From assembly GCF_000743945.1 (NCBI RefSeq), contig NZ_CP009238.1, positions 806,001-870,000 of the forward strand: DNA of 64,000 bases. The letters run 5' to 3'. The DNA comes from Basilea psittacipulmonis DSM 24701. GTDB lineage: Bacteria > Pseudomonadota > Gammaproteobacteria > Burkholderiales > Burkholderiaceae_B. Below are positions 17,225 to 26,744 of this stretch, one piece after another. Made by a program: the position numbers and the translations under genes. Every line of letters begins with the position of its first letter. The stretch's first letter is position 1. A model generated the notes under the pieces. That model made no database searches. It was not told the DNA's origin and saw only the letters and a program-made list of their open reading frames with translations.

Positions 17225-18076
17225 ATGAATTCGCTTTTGATTACAGCTAAACAATTATCTGAACAACTTCATGATTACCAAATTTTAGATGTGCGTCATA
17301 GTTTGGCAGATTTTTCTTTAGGGCATCGAAAGTATAAAGAGGGGCATATTCCGGGGGCTTGGTTTTTAGATCACGAGATTGATTTATGTGGTCCCAAAAC
17401 GGCTACCAGCGGTCGTCACCCTTTGCCAGACAGAGAAGAGTTGGCCAATCTTTTAGGCAGTTTTGGCTTGCACCCAGAAGGTCGTTTTGTGGTGTATGAC
17501 GACGGTAACAGTATGTTCGCTGCCCATGCTTGGTGGTTGTTAAAGTGGCTAGGTTGTGAGCATGTGCAGGTGTTGGATGGCGGTTTTGAGGTTTGGAAAA
17601 ATTCAGCTTATCCGATCAGTCAAGACGTGCCAGAACATGGCACCCCAGAACAATGGCTGCCTTTGTCGGATCCTTTGGTCGATACAGTGAGTATGCAGGC
17701 GGTGAAAGAAAATATTCATTCGCCTCAGTTTGTGCTGGTAGATGCACGAGCAGCGGCTCGCTATCGTGGAGAAGTGGAACCGATAGATCCGAAAGCTGGG
17801 CATATTCCAGGAGCTTTGAATGTTCCATGCACGGATAATCTTCAAGAAAACGGTTGTTTTAAAACACCAGAAGTATTGCGTGAACAATGGCTGACTTTCT
17901 TGGGTAATAAAAAACCCGAACAGATTGTGAATCAATGCGGTTCGGGTATTACGGCCTGCCACAATGTTTTCGCGATGGAATTAGCAGGTTTACATGGTAG
18001 TCGCTTGTATTCAGGATCGTGGAGCCAATGGTGCTCAGATCCTGATAATCCCATTGTTACAGGTGATCGCCCATAA
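17225..18076 (+). CDS. sseA: 3-mercaptopyruvate/thiosulfate sulfurtransferase (tandem rhodanese)
   Basis: It moves sulfur from mercaptopyruvate or thiosulfate to an acceptor such as cyanide or a thiol. The 283 residues hold two rhodanese domains: an inactive N-terminal one (about 1-130) and the catalytic one (about 155-280). The active loop is CGSGITA with Cys238; the CGSGxTA form is typical of mercaptopyruvate sulfurtransferases rather than CRKGVT-type thiosulfate enzymes. GAGGAGT precedes the ATG. Its last 20 bases overlap the end of the convergent Rieske gene. Confidence 0.92.
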   Translation: MNSLLITAKQLSEQLHDYQILDVRHSLADFSLGHRKYKEGHIPGAWFLDHEIDLCGPKTATSGRHPLPDREELANLLGSFGLHPEGRFVVYDDGNSMFAAHAWWLLKWLGCEHVQVLDGGFEVWKNSAYPISQDVPEHGTPEQWLPLSDPLVDTVSMQAVKENIHSPQFVLVDARAAARYRGEVEPIDPKAGHIPGALNVPCTDNLQENGCFKTPEVLREQWLTFLGNKKPEQIVNQCGSGITACHNVFAMELAGLHGSRLYSGSWSQWCSDPDNPIVTGDRP

Positions 18077-19196
18077 GTTTGCGATACCATTGGTGGAAAT
18101 GTTCCATACCAGCTTCCATGGGTTGTTGGTATGGGCCGACTTCACTGGTACCACGGTTATATAAGGCACGGCGACCTTCATCCATACGTTCAGCGATCTC
18201 ATCGTCTTCATCACAAGTTTCCATGTAAGCAGCTTGTTGAGCTTCCATGAATTCAGGTTCAAACAAAGCGATTTCCTCAGGATAGTAGAACTCGACTTGG
18301 TTTAAGGTTTTCTGTGGCGTAATAGGATAAAGGGTCGATAAAACCAAGACATTAGGATAAAGCTCGATCATATGAGTAGGAAAATATGTTACCCAAATTG
18401 CCCCAAAATCAGGATCTTGGCCACCTTGATAATTCATTAATACTTCATGCCAACGTTTGTAAACAGGCGAGCCTGGATTGGCTAATGCGTGCTGTACGCC
18501 GACTTGTTGTGAACTGTACCAATCACTAAAGTCCCATTTAAGGTCAGAACAAGTCACAAAATGGCCTAAACCGGGATGGAATACATCAACGTGATAATCT
18601 TCCAAATACACTTCAATAAAGGTTTTCCAGTTATAGTTGCATTCGTGTAGTTTTACACCACCCAATCGGTAGTTGGAAAAATCAAATTCAGGTTTGCTAA
18701 AAAGTGCTTGCATATCTTTTGCAGGATCTCTTGGCCCCTCAAATAAAAGACCATGACAGTTTTTAACCGCAAAAGTTTGTAGATTATGGCAGTCTGGTTT
18801 TTTCTCAAAGTGAGGGGCCGCGATAAGACTACCTTCTTCGCTATACGTCCAGCGATGTAGGGGACAGACGATATTACCCCCAGTACTTTCAAGATTGCCT
18901 TTAAGTGGTTGCCCTGTCACATCGCCATACTGTCCACCAAGCATAATTGCCTGGCGGTGGCGACAGACATTTGAGATGAGTTGAATTCCTTTTTCAGTGT
19001 TGACCAAAGCACGACCAGCTGATTCATGGGCTAATGTATGCCAATCGCCGTGTTCTGGTACCATTTTTTCATTACCAAGATATATGGACGAGTTTTTGAA
19101 AATAATTTCTTTTTCGTGTGCCAAAATATCATCATCAAAATAAACATTGACAGGTAGTTGAGGACCTGACGAATTCATTTTAATGTTTTCAGACAT
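18057..19196 (-). CDS. Rieske 2Fe-2S aromatic-ring-hydroxylating oxygenase, large subunit type
   Basis: Members use a Rieske cluster and a mononuclear iron to insert oxygen into aromatic or related substrates. The N-terminal Rieske domain shows the ligand pairs VCRHRQ and CPLHRW. The C-terminal catalytic domain carries EVYLEDYHVDVFHPGLGH, with the two iron-binding histidines. I start at the ATG at 19196 (379 residues), preceded by GGAGA; the longer frame adds an unlikely hydrophobic leader. No small subunit or reductase gene is adjacent, so the electron donor and substrate are unknown. A palindrome overlaps its promoter region. Confidence 0.88.
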   Translation of the reverse strand: MSENIKMNSSGPQLPVNVYFDDDILAHEKEIIFKNSSIYLGNEKMVPEHGDWHTLAHESAGRALVNTEKGIQLISNVCRHRQAIMLGGQYGDVTGQPLKGNLESTGGNIVCPLHRWTYSEEGSLIAAPHFEKKPDCHNLQTFAVKNCHGLLFEGPRDPAKDMQALFSKPEFDFSNYRLGGVKLHECNYNWKTFIEVYLEDYHVDVFHPGLGHFVTCSDLKWDFSDWYSSQQVGVQHALANPGSPVYKRWHEVLMNYQGGQDPDFGAIWVTYFPTHMIELYPNVLVLSTLYPITPQKTLNQVEFYYPEEIALFEPEFMEAQQAAYMETCDEDDEIAERMDEGRRALYNRGTSEVGPYQQPMEAGMEHFHQWYRKLMGDHL

Positions 19197-19246
19197 AATA
19201 TAAATTTCTCCGACAGTAAAAAAATAAATGTAAAAAAGGACTTTTG

Positions 19247-19284
19247 ATTGTACCATTTCATATTAAAGTACTATTGATATGAAA
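19247..19284 (-). promoter_or_regulatory. promoter and palindromic operator of the Rieske gene
   Basis: On the minus strand TGGTACAAT (19247-19255) is an extended -10 element about 50 bases before the start codon. Directly upstream an inverted repeat TTTCATAT / ATATGAAA (19256-19263 and 19277-19284, 13-base spacer) covers the -35 region. This spacing suits a dimeric repressor or activator; the regulator is not identified. Confidence 0.5.
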
Positions 19285-19400
19285 CAATGTTTCTTTTAAG
19301 AATGAATCCAAAGAAACAGGATAAAATCTAGCAGTAGAGGTGGTAAAATAGCTAGTATTCGTAAATGCTGGGCTTGTGATGGCAATAGGATTTGGACACT

Positions 19401-19772
19401 ATGAAATTGTATGAACTTATGGAACAATCGGAGACAGAAGTGAAGCGTAAGAGTAAACAACAGGATTTTGAAACTGCTGTTCAGAAACTTGAACAGATTG
19501 TTGAAAAAATGGAATCAGGAAATCTGTCTTTAGAAGCGTCTTTAAAGTGTTATGAAGAGGGCATTCAGTTAAGTCAGTTCTGTCAGAAAGAATTACAAAA
19601 AGCCCAAGAAAAAGTAAAAATGCTAAAAGAAGGAGAGCTAGTAGATATGTCGCTTGCCGATGATGAGCAAGACGATGAAGACGAAGAGGAGGATGACAGG
19701 CGTGCCTCGCGTCCTGTGAAAGAAAGTGATTCAAATACCATATCAAATTCCTACGATGAAGTCCCTTTCTGA
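19401..19772 (+). CDS. xseB: exodeoxyribonuclease VII small subunit
   Basis: XseB forms exonuclease VII with XseA and takes part in degrading single-stranded DNA in recombination and mismatch repair. The family core covers about residues 22-75 (FETAVQKLEQIVEKMESGNL, then LEASLKCYEEGIQL). The 123-residue protein is longer than usual (about 80) because of an N-terminal extension and a very acidic tail. The ATG at 19401 has AGGA ten bases upstream. It overlaps ispA by 17 bases; the xseB-ispA-dxs operon is common. Confidence 0.93.
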   Translation: MKLYELMEQSETEVKRKSKQQDFETAVQKLEQIVEKMESGNLSLEASLKCYEEGIQLSQFCQKELQKAQEKVKMLKEGELVDMSLADDEQDDEDEEEDDRRASRPVKESDSNTISNSYDEVPF

Positions 19773-20631
19773 TTTTTTAAAACACGTGCAAGTGGATGTG
19801 GAAGCATCCTTGAATGAGTATTTGCCATCGGATACATCTGATGTCTTAGCTCAAGCGATGCGATATGCTTGTTTAGGTGGTGGTAAACGTATTCGTGCGG
19901 CTTTAGTTCTAGGCACGGCACGGCTAAGTGAACAGACAATTTCTCAAGATGCTGTAAAACGTGCTCAAGCGGCGATAGAGATGATTCATGCGTATTCACT
20001 AGTGCATGATGATTTGCCTTGCATGGATGATGATGATTTAAGACGCGGTAAACCGACCGTGCATAAAGCATTTAACGAATCGATTGCTTTATTGGTGGGC
20101 GATGGCTTGCAAGCAAAAGCTTTTGAAGTATTAAGTGCAGCAGATGTTGATGCTCAGATTTTAATAAAGGTTTTGAACGCCTTGTCTATGGCCGCTTTTA
20201 AAATGGTGCAGGGGCAGATGATTGATTTGTCCAGCGTGGGTCTAAAGTTATCACAAGCACAATTGGCTCATATGCACAGTTTGAAAACAGGTGCCATGAT
20301 TGAGTCGAGCGTGATGATGGGGGCTTATTTAGCTGGTTTGGATAAATCGGCATGTGAACGATTATTGACATTTGCACAGTCGATTGGATTGGCTTTTCAA
20401 GTAATAGATGATATTTTGGATGCGACGGTCTCCACTGAAGATCTCGGCAAGACCGCCAATAAAGATGCCACGCATGATAAGCCTACTTATGTGTCCATTA
20501 TGGGTTTATCCGCAGCAAAAGATTTGGCTGAAAAATTATATGCTCAAGCGATAGAAGCATTGGCTGTGTTTGACGAAAAGGCAGATATATTGCGAGGCTT
20601 GGCGGATTTGATCGTTAAACGAACGAATTAA
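19756..20631 (+). CDS. ispA: farnesyl diphosphate synthase
   Basis: It condenses isopentenyl and dimethylallyl diphosphate to geranyl and farnesyl diphosphate for quinones and cell-wall lipid carriers. Both Asp-rich motifs are intact: DDLPCMD in [17 protein letters not shown], and DDILD. From the ATG at 19756 it has 291 residues; a GTG 30 bases upstream is possible but adds no conserved sequence. No clear ribosome binding site is visible, so translation is probably coupled to xseB, which it overlaps. dxs begins two bases after the stop. Confidence 0.95.
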   Translation: MKSLSDFLKHVQVDVEASLNEYLPSDTSDVLAQAMRYACLGGGKRIRAALVLGTARLSEQTISQDAVKRAQAAIEMIHAYSLVHDDLPCMDDDDLRRGKPTVHKAFNESIALLVGDGLQAKAFEVLSAADVDAQILIKVLNALSMAAFKMVQGQMIDLSSVGLKLSQAQLAHMHSLKTGAMIESSVMMGAYLAGLDKSACERLLTFAQSIGLAFQVIDDILDATVSTEDLGKTANKDATHDKPTYVSIMGLSAAKDLAEKLYAQAIEALAVFDEKADILRGLADLIVKRTN

Positions 20632-20633
20632 TT

Positions 20634-22493
20634 ATGTTTGAACTATTAGAAAAAATTAACCATTCATCGGATGTTAAATTACTGAATAACGATGAATTAA
20701 AAATTTTATCAAAACAGTTGCGTGATTTTATCGTGCAATCTGTGTCTTCAACAGGCGGGCATTTGTCCTCTAACCTTGGTACGGTGGAGCTGACCGTGGC
20801 CTTGCATCATGTATTTAATTTTCCCACTGATCGCTTGATTTGGGATGTGGGACACCAATCTTACCCTCATAAAATTTTGACGGGACGACGAGAAAAAATG
20901 AGTGCTTTACGTCAAAAAGGAGGTATTTCGGGCTTTCCAAAACGTTCGGAATCTGAGTATGATGCGTTTGGCACTGCCCATTCTTCAACATCTATTTCCG
21001 CAGCATTAGGTATGGCGGTGGCGGCACGCCATTTAGGACAGTTGTCTCGCCAACATATTGCGGTCATTGGTGATGGTGCGATGACAGCGGGTATGGCGTT
21101 TGAGGCCTTGAATAATGCAGGCGTGACACCGAATATTAATTTGTTAGTGATTTTAAATGATAACGATATGTCGATTTCACCTCCTGTGGGAGCATTGAAT
21201 AAGTATTTAAGCCGTTTGCATCCTTTGATTAGTGAGGCCAGTGATATTGGCAAAACGGTGTTAGAACAGTTGCCCATGAGCGATCCTTTGATTCATATTG
21301 CAAAAAAATTAAAAAGTTATGCAAAAGGCATCACAGGACATCAAGCGACTTTATTTGAAGACTTGGGTTTTGAATATATCGGGCCTATTGATGGGCATGA
21401 TGTGGATACGCTTATCCCCGTGTTGGAGAATATTCGTTACAAAGGTGGCTTGCATTTCTTGCACGTTATCACGAAGAAAGGACAAGGGTATAAACTGGCT
21501 GAGGCGGATCCTGTGCTTTATCACGGTCCTGGTAAGTTTGATCCTCAGCAAGGGATTGTTCGCAAAGCAAGTAACGCCTTAACGTTTAGCCAAATATTTG
21601 GTCAATGGCTTTGTGATATGGCCCAAAAAGACTCGCGTTTGGTGGGCATTACACCGGCGATGAGAGAAGGTAGTGGTATGGTGGCTTTTGATGAGCAATT
21701 CCCCTATCGTTATTTTGATGTGGGTATCGCAGAACAACACGCGGTAACGTTTGCGGCGGGATTGGCTTGTGATGAGACAAAGCCTGTGGTGGCTATTTAC
21801 TCAACCTTTTTGCAACGAGCCTATGATCAGCTGATTCATGATGTTGCCTTACAGAATTTAGATGTGACGTTTGCTATCGATCGTGCTGGTTTAGTGGGGG
21901 CGGATGGGGCGACTCATGCGGGTAATTATGACATTGCCTTTTTACGTTGTATTCCGAATATGGTGATCGCCTGTCCATCTGATGAGTTTGAGACGCGTAT
22001 GCTATTAAATACCTGTTATCATTATCCAGGACCCGCATCAGTACGTTATCCTAGAGGATCGGGAACAGGGGTGGACGCAGGTCGATCGTTGGAAACACTT
22101 CCTATTGGAAAAGCCCATGTTAAATATCAAGGACAAAAAGTCGCCATCTTAGCTTTTGGTACCTTACTTCAAGAAGCCATGCCTGTGGCACAAAAACATG
22201 GATATACCTTAGTGGATATGAGGTTTGTCAAACCGTTGGATACCGATTTAATCGATGAACTGGCTCGTACACACACTCATTTAGTGACGATCGAGGATGG
22301 TTGTAGAATGGGTGGTGCAGGTTCTGCGGTATTAGAGTATGTCAGCGATCGACATAAACATCTCAGCGTCTTGAATTTGGCTTATCCCGACCAATTTATC
22401 GATCATGGCGATCAACAAAAATTACATGAAGAATTGGGTCTAACTGAAAAAGGGATTGAGACTAGTATTCAATCATTTTTAGGTTTAGAATAA
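20634..22493 (+). CDS. dxs: 1-deoxy-D-xylulose-5-phosphate synthase
   Basis: DXS joins pyruvate and glyceraldehyde 3-phosphate to start the MEP isoprenoid pathway, which feeds IspA encoded next to it. The 619 residues are the normal length. The thiamine diphosphate motif [18 protein letters not shown] is at about residues 144-161, the transketolase central domain carries [17 protein letters not shown], and a C-terminal transketolase domain follows. It starts two bases after ispA, so the two are coupled. Confidence 0.98.
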   Translation: MFELLEKINHSSDVKLLNNDELKILSKQLRDFIVQSVSSTGGHLSSNLGTVELTVALHHVFNFPTDRLIWDVGHQSYPHKILTGRREKMSALRQKGGISGFPKRSESEYDAFGTAHSSTSISAALGMAVAARHLGQLSRQHIAVIGDGAMTAGMAFEALNNAGVTPNINLLVILNDNDMSISPPVGALNKYLSRLHPLISEASDIGKTVLEQLPMSDPLIHIAKKLKSYAKGITGHQATLFEDLGFEYIGPIDGHDVDTLIPVLENIRYKGGLHFLHVITKKGQGYKLAEADPVLYHGPGKFDPQQGIVRKASNALTFSQIFGQWLCDMAQKDSRLVGITPAMREGSGMVAFDEQFPYRYFDVGIAEQHAVTFAAGLACDETKPVVAIYSTFLQRAYDQLIHDVALQNLDVTFAIDRAGLVGADGATHAGNYDIAFLRCIPNMVIACPSDEFETRMLLNTCYHYPGPASVRYPRGSGTGVDAGRSLETLPIGKAHVKYQGQKVAILAFGTLLQEAMPVAQKHGYTLVDMRFVKPLDTDLIDELARTHTHLVTIEDGCRMGGAGSAVLEYVSDRHKHLSVLNLAYPDQFIDHGDQQKLHEELGLTEKGIETSIQSFLGLE

Positions 22494-22531
22494 TGCTTCC
22501 CCTTTAATTTTGTTATATAGGAAAAATATTT

Positions 22532-23311
22532 ATGCAAACACAGAACATGCCAGATGTGCAAAGTTCGAAAGATTTGCGAGCGACACCTATTCAGAAAGTA
22601 GGTGTTCGTGGAGTCAAATATCCCATTATCATTAAAACAGGAAAAGAGATTCAGCATTCTGTAGGGAACTGGACGATGACGGTTTATTTGCCTGCAGAAG
22701 AAAAAGGCACGCATATGTCACGTTTTTTGGCTTTGCTGGAAGAACATGATAAACAGGCCATGAACCCTCATGATTTTATGCAGTTGACTGAAAAAATGAA
22801 AGGCTTGTTACAAAGTCAAAAAGCGAATATTAAAGTAACTTTTCCTTACTTTATGCAAAAAGTAGCACCCGTTTCAGGGGTGACCAGTCCTATGGATTAT
22901 GAAGTGACTTGGCATGCTAATGTAGAAGAGGGTGTATCAGATTTTGAAGTCACTGTGGTGGTGCCTGTGATGAGCCTTTGTCCATGTTCAAAAGCCATCT
23001 CAAAGTACGGTGCTCATAACCAACGTTCTTACATTACGGTGACCTTGGGATGTTCTCCAGACCTTGATTTGGATGAGTTAATTCGCCAAATTGAAGCACA
23101 AGGTTCATGTCAGTTATGGGGGCTGTTAAAGCGTCCTGATGAAAAATATGTGACTGAACATTCTTATGATAACCCCAAGTTTGTTGAAGATTTAATCAGA
23201 GACGTGGCGGTAACGATTCAATCATTACCATCGATTCGTTACTATCATATTGAAGTTGAAAATTTGGAATCTATTCATAATCATTCTGCTTATGCGAGCA
23301 TTAGTGGTTGA
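22532..23311 (+). CDS. folE2: GTP cyclohydrolase I, type B (FolE2)
   Basis: It opens GTP to 7,8-dihydroneopterin triphosphate, the first step of folate synthesis. The 259 residues follow the FolE2 (COG1469) pattern, with VMSLCPCSKAIS around the conserved cysteine and VENLESIHNHSAYA at the end. FolE2 enzymes tolerate metals other than zinc, unlike FolE. No folE is present in this window, so FolE2 may be the main enzyme. AGGA lies upstream of the ATG; the gene follows dxs after 38 bases. Confidence 0.95.
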   Translation: MQTQNMPDVQSSKDLRATPIQKVGVRGVKYPIIIKTGKEIQHSVGNWTMTVYLPAEEKGTHMSRFLALLEEHDKQAMNPHDFMQLTEKMKGLLQSQKANIKVTFPYFMQKVAPVSGVTSPMDYEVTWHANVEEGVSDFEVTVVVPVMSLCPCSKAISKYGAHNQRSYITVTLGCSPDLDLDELIRQIEAQGSCQLWGLLKRPDEKYVTEHSYDNPKFVEDLIRDVAVTIQSLPSIRYYHIEVENLESIHNHSAYASISG

Positions 23312-23336
23312 TTAATGGAATAGATTTTGTTAAAAT
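23308..23336 (+). promoter_or_regulatory. rpsF operon promoter
   Basis: TTGATT (23308-23313) and TAAAAT (23331-23336) are 17 bases apart, and TG at 23328-23329 makes the -10 an extended one. The -35 overlaps the folE2 stop codon. Transcription would start near 23343, leaving a leader of about 95 bases. Confidence 0.75.
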
Positions 23337-23384
23337 GGTGGATTCTTTGCTCGACCTTTATTAACGTGGAGGCGGGCTGTTGGT

Positions 23385-23409
23385 GGTTCGCATAGGTTTT
23401 ATGCGGACT
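23385..23409 (+). promoter_or_regulatory. hairpin in the rpsF leader
   Basis: A 10-bp stem with U-G pairs (23385-23394 with 23400-23409) and a 5-base loop lies in the leader just upstream of the AAGGAG of rpsF. Many bacterial rpsF leaders bind the S6:S18 complex for feedback; this may be such a site, but I could not match the published motif with certainty. Confidence 0.35.
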
Positions 23410-23437
23410 TATTAATATCCTCAAGGAGTTAAACTAA

Positions 23438-23809
23438 ATGTTACGTAATTACGAAATCGTATTTATCGTGCACCCTGATCAGAGCGAACAGGTGCCAGCG
23501 ATGATTGAACGCTATCAAGGCGTTGTAACAGCTAACGGTGGTAGCATCGATCGTACTGAAGATTGGGGTCGCCGTCAGTTAGCTTACCCTATTCAGAAGC
23601 TTGTTAAAGCACACTATGTTTGCTTGAATATCAAGTGTAACCAAGCTACTTTGGATGAGCTAGAACATTCTTTCCGTTATAACGATGCTATTTTGCGTCA
23701 CTTGGTTCTTCAGACTAAGAAAGCTCACACTGAACCATCTATCATGATGCGTGCAGCTGAACGTGAAGAATCTCGTAAAGCAGCTCAGGCTGAAGAATTA
23801 GCAGAGTAA
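23438..23809 (+). CDS. rpsF: 30S ribosomal protein S6
   Basis: S6 binds S18 on the platform of the small subunit. The 123 residues begin [15 protein letters not shown] and contain [13 protein letters not shown], both typical. The C-terminal tail ([13 protein letters not shown], acidic and Ala-rich) is variable in the family. AAGGAG precedes the ATG. It is the first gene of rpsF-priB-rpsR-rplI, which has its own promoter and terminator. Confidence 0.98.
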   Translation: MLRNYEIVFIVHPDQSEQVPAMIERYQGVVTANGGSIDRTEDWGRRQLAYPIQKLVKAHYVCLNIKCNQATLDELEHSFRYNDAILRHLVLQTKKAHTEPSIMMRAAEREESRKAAQAEELAE

Positions 23810-23822
23810 ACGAGTAGCGTCT

Positions 23823-24113
23823 GTGAATCAGTACATACTTGAGGCAGTTATTTCGGAACTTGATGTTTTACGATTTACACCAGCAGGTATTCCGATTCAA
23901 GACTTGGTTTTAGAACATTCATCCGAGGTCATCGAAGCAGGACAACCACGTAAAGTACAGGTAACGTTACGAGCAAGAGCAGTAGGTCAGTTGGCTTATG
24001 AACTTGAAAAACGAGTACCTGGTGATACAGTAGAAATAAAAGGGTTTATCGCCCAAGGTCGTAAAGACACATTTCAAATCTGTTTTCACATTCAAGCTTG
24101 GCGACTAAGGTAA
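23823..24113 (+). CDS. priB: primosomal replication protein N
   Basis: PriB is a small OB-fold protein that binds single-stranded DNA and helps PriA reload the replicative helicase at stalled forks. The 96-residue product shows the OB-fold pattern (LEAVISELDVLRFTPAGIP, then GFIAQGRKD). Its position between rpsF and rpsR is diagnostic in beta- and gammaproteobacteria. The start is GTG at 23823 with only a weak upstream site, 13 bases after rpsF. Confidence 0.93.
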   Translation: MNQYILEAVISELDVLRFTPAGIPIQDLVLEHSSEVIEAGQPRKVQVTLRARAVGQLAYELEKRVPGDTVEIKGFIAQGRKDTFQICFHIQAWRLR

Positions 24114-24133
24114 TTTATTAAAAGGCAAATATC

Positions 24134-24406
24134 ATGGCTTTCAAAAAAGGTAAAGATAAGCGCAGTAAGTTCACTCAACAGAATCCGCTATTTAAGCGTC
24201 GTAAATTCTGCCGTTTCACTGCTGCAAATGTAGAAGAGATTGATTATAAAGATGTTGACACATTGCGTGATTTTATTACTGAAACAGGTAAAATCATTCC
24301 TGCACGTTTAACTGGTACAAGTGCTTTATATCAGCGTCAATTAGACACAGCAATTAAACGTGCTCGTTTCTTGGCTTTGTTGCCATATACTGACAATCAT
24401 AAATAA
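24134..24406 (+). CDS. rpsR: 30S ribosomal protein S18
   Basis: S18 pairs with S6 on the 30S platform. The 90 residues contain [22 protein letters not shown] and [24 protein letters not shown], all characteristic. AAAGGC lies upstream of the ATG. Confidence 0.98.
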   Translation: MAFKKGKDKRSKFTQQNPLFKRRKFCRFTAANVEEIDYKDVDTLRDFITETGKIIPARLTGTSALYQRQLDTAIKRARFLALLPYTDNHK

Positions 24407-24417
24407 TAGGTGATACC

Positions 24418-24870
24418 ATGCAAGTGATTCTTCTAGAAAAAATCGTTAATTTGGGCGACCTTGGTGAGATTGTTAATGTACGCAATGGTTATGCTCGTAA
24501 CTTCTTAATCCCTCAGAAAAAAGCTCGTCGTGCTACTGAGGAAGCGAAAAGAGAATTTGAAGCTCGTCGCGCAGAACTAGAAAAAGCTCAAGCTGAGAAA
24601 TTAGCTCATGCTAAAGCTCTTGGTGAGAAACTTGAAAACTACAAATTGACTGTTCACCAAAAATGCGGTGTTGACGGTCGTTTGTTCGGTTCTGTTACTA
24701 ACTTCGATATTGCTAATGCATTGAATGCAGCAGGCTTTGAAGTAGTGAAATCTCAAGTACGCTTGAATGACGGTGCATTGAAAGCAACAGGTGAATACCC
24801 AGTGGTATTGCATCTACATGCTGATGTGGACGTTGAAATTTTGGTAGTGGTAGAAGGCGAATTAGCTTAA
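24418..24870 (+). CDS. rplI: 50S ribosomal protein L9
   Basis: L9 is an elongated protein near the L1 stalk that affects reading-frame maintenance. The 150 residues start [21 protein letters not shown] and include the [10 protein letters not shown] signature. The connecting helix and C-terminal domain are complete. It is the last gene of the rpsF operon, directly followed by a terminator. Confidence 0.98.
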   Translation: MQVILLEKIVNLGDLGEIVNVRNGYARNFLIPQKKARRATEEAKREFEARRAELEKAQAEKLAHAKALGEKLENYKLTVHQKCGVDGRLFGSVTNFDIANALNAAGFEVVKSQVRLNDGALKATGEYPVVLHLHADVDVEILVVVEGELA

Positions 24871-24893
24871 TACTGTTTATCGAAGTATCGAAG

Positions 24894-24920
24894 AACCAGC
24901 TCGTGTGGGCTGGTTTTTTT
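24894..24920 (+). terminator. intrinsic terminator of the rpsF operon
   Basis: A 9-bp stem (24894-24902 with 24907-24915, one G-U), a GTGT loop and a T-tract to 24920. Confidence 0.9.
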
Positions 24921-25030
24921 ATGCCTGAAAGATTTTAAATGAAGTAATATTTGATTTGTAAAAAAATGGAATGATATCGTTTTCATCTTATAATGGGCAG
25001 TGCGAGAGATTTTATTGATACAGTACGGTT

Positions 25031-26467
25031 ATGGCATTTTTTGATAGTTTAAAAGAAGAATTATCTCAAAAATATGAGCAATTATTTGATCAACAATTAC
25101 GTATTGCCGTGACGGGCTTGACACGCAGTGGTAAAACAGCTTTTATCACGAGTTTGATCAATCAGTTATTAACGTTGGACGAGGATAAAAATAAGTTTCC
25201 TGCCTTCAAAGCTAGTCGAGAGGGGCGTATTCAGAGTGTAAGAATCATTCCTCATCTTAATAAGGAGATTGCTTCATTCCCTTATGATGAAAATATCGCT
25301 GGTTTGTCTCAAGACCCGCCCCAATGGCCGATGCCAACCAGTGTGTTTCGTGAAGTTAGATTAGAGATTAAGTATCGATATAAACCAGGTTTATGGCGTC
25401 AAATCGGCTTGCCACCTGTGTTAACGGATGGAACATTATATTTGGACATTGTTGATTATCCAGGTGAATGGCTACTTGACCTACCTTTGCTAGATTTGTC
25501 TTATGAACGTTGGTCTCAAAGTAGCGATTTCTTATCGAATGAATTACGTCAAGAGATGGCCCAAGATTGGCTTCATTCCTTGAATACGCTTGATTTGAAA
25601 GCCAAAGCGGATTATCAGCAAATTAAACAAATTGCCCAACAATACACAGAATTTTTGCTCGCGTGTAAACGAAAAGGTTTGGAAAATATTCAGCCTGCAC
25701 GATTTGTCATGCCTAAAGGAGTTTCGGAAGATGCACCCGTTTATGACTTTTTTCCGTTGGTGCATCTGTTGAAAGAAGATTGGGCGGGATTATTGAGTCA
25801 TGCGGAAAAACACCCCGATTCCACGATTGCGGTGTTGATGAATCATTATGATTATTATGTCAATCATTATGTAAAAGATTTTTATGAGAAGTATTTCAAA
25901 CGATTTGACCGCCAAGTCGTGTTAATTGATTGTTTGACCCCTTTGAACCATTCAAACATTGCATTGACTGAAACCAAACAAGCTTTGCAAGGTATTTTTG
26001 AGCATTTTAGCTATGGTACGCGTTCTTTGTTTCATCGTCTGTTTTCACCACAAATTGATAAGTTAATGTTTGTGGCGACTAAATTAGATCATATTACGAC
26101 GGATCAAAAAAAATCACTGGAAAGTCTATTGGAACATTTGATTTTAGACAGTAAGCGTGTATTAAAAATCAATGATATTCGTATGGACAATGCGGTGATT
26201 GCTTCGATTCGTGCAACGGTGCAAGTTTCAAAAGTCGATGAGAATGGCGTGGAACAACGTGCGTTGAAAGGGCGGTTAAAGAAAGATGGTCAGGAAGTTT
26301 ACATTTATCCAGGTGAAGTGCCTCATAATTTGATGATCGCCAAAAATTATCAAGAAGCGTTTGAGTTTGATGAATACTTGCCTTTGCCGTTAGATGAAAA
26401 TGGTTCGATTAGGCAATTAAACATGGATAAAGTCATGAGTTTTTTATTAGACGATAAGCTGGAATAA
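25031..26467 (+). CDS. ycjX: YcjX-family P-loop NTPase
   Basis: YcjX (DUF463) is a stress-associated GTP-binding protein of uncertain role; in E. coli it lies with ycjF in the phage-shock (PspF) regulon. The 478 residues carry Walker A GLTRSGKT (29-36) and the family segments YLDIVDYPGEWLLDLPLL and LMFVATKLDHI. ycjF follows after a repeat-filled gap. No psp genes are in the window, and no PspF-type site was found. The name follows the recognisable family pair. Confidence 0.92.
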   Translation: MAFFDSLKEELSQKYEQLFDQQLRIAVTGLTRSGKTAFITSLINQLLTLDEDKNKFPAFKASREGRIQSVRIIPHLNKEIASFPYDENIAGLSQDPPQWPMPTSVFREVRLEIKYRYKPGLWRQIGLPPVLTDGTLYLDIVDYPGEWLLDLPLLDLSYERWSQSSDFLSNELRQEMAQDWLHSLNTLDLKAKADYQQIKQIAQQYTEFLLACKRKGLENIQPARFVMPKGVSEDAPVYDFFPLVHLLKEDWAGLLSHAEKHPDSTIAVLMNHYDYYVNHYVKDFYEKYFKRFDRQVVLIDCLTPLNHSNIALTETKQALQGIFEHFSYGTRSLFHRLFSPQIDKLMFVATKLDHITTDQKKSLESLLEHLILDSKRVLKINDIRMDNAVIASIRATVQVSKVDENGVEQRALKGRLKKDGQEVYIYPGEVPHNLMIAKNYQEAFEFDEYLPLPLDENGSIRQLNMDKVMSFLLDDKLE

Positions 26468-26471
26468 ACTC

Positions 26472-26690
26472 AAAAATCACGTGATGAGATGATTTTGTCG
26501 TGATTTAAAATTACGTGTGAGTAAGGCAGGTAGCGGTGTCTGGATGAATTTAGGTCTGGTGAAATCGAAAAAAAATCACGTGATGAGATGTTTTTGTCGT
26601 GATTTAAAATTACGTGTGAGTAAGGCAGATAGCGGTGTTCGGATGAGTTTAGGTCTGGTGTAATCGAAAAAATTACGTGATGAGATGGTT
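26472..26690. repeat. 98-bp tandem repeat, about 2.2 copies
   Basis: Two nearly identical copies begin near 26472 and 26571, with a partial third from about 26669. Each starts with ATCACGTGAT, a perfect palindrome in the first two, and contains a hairpin-forming pair AAATCACG / CGTGATTT. Each also holds the 15-base block GTGTGAGTAAGGCAG (26515, 26614), also found at 13436. It lies between ycjX and ycjF. A minus-strand open frame across it encodes 33-residue repeats, an effect of a period close to 99 bases. Confidence 0.88.
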
Positions 26691-26744
26691 GAGATCTGAA
26701 TGGGCTTACATGTGGGATAAATAAAAAATAGGTATAGGTGAACG

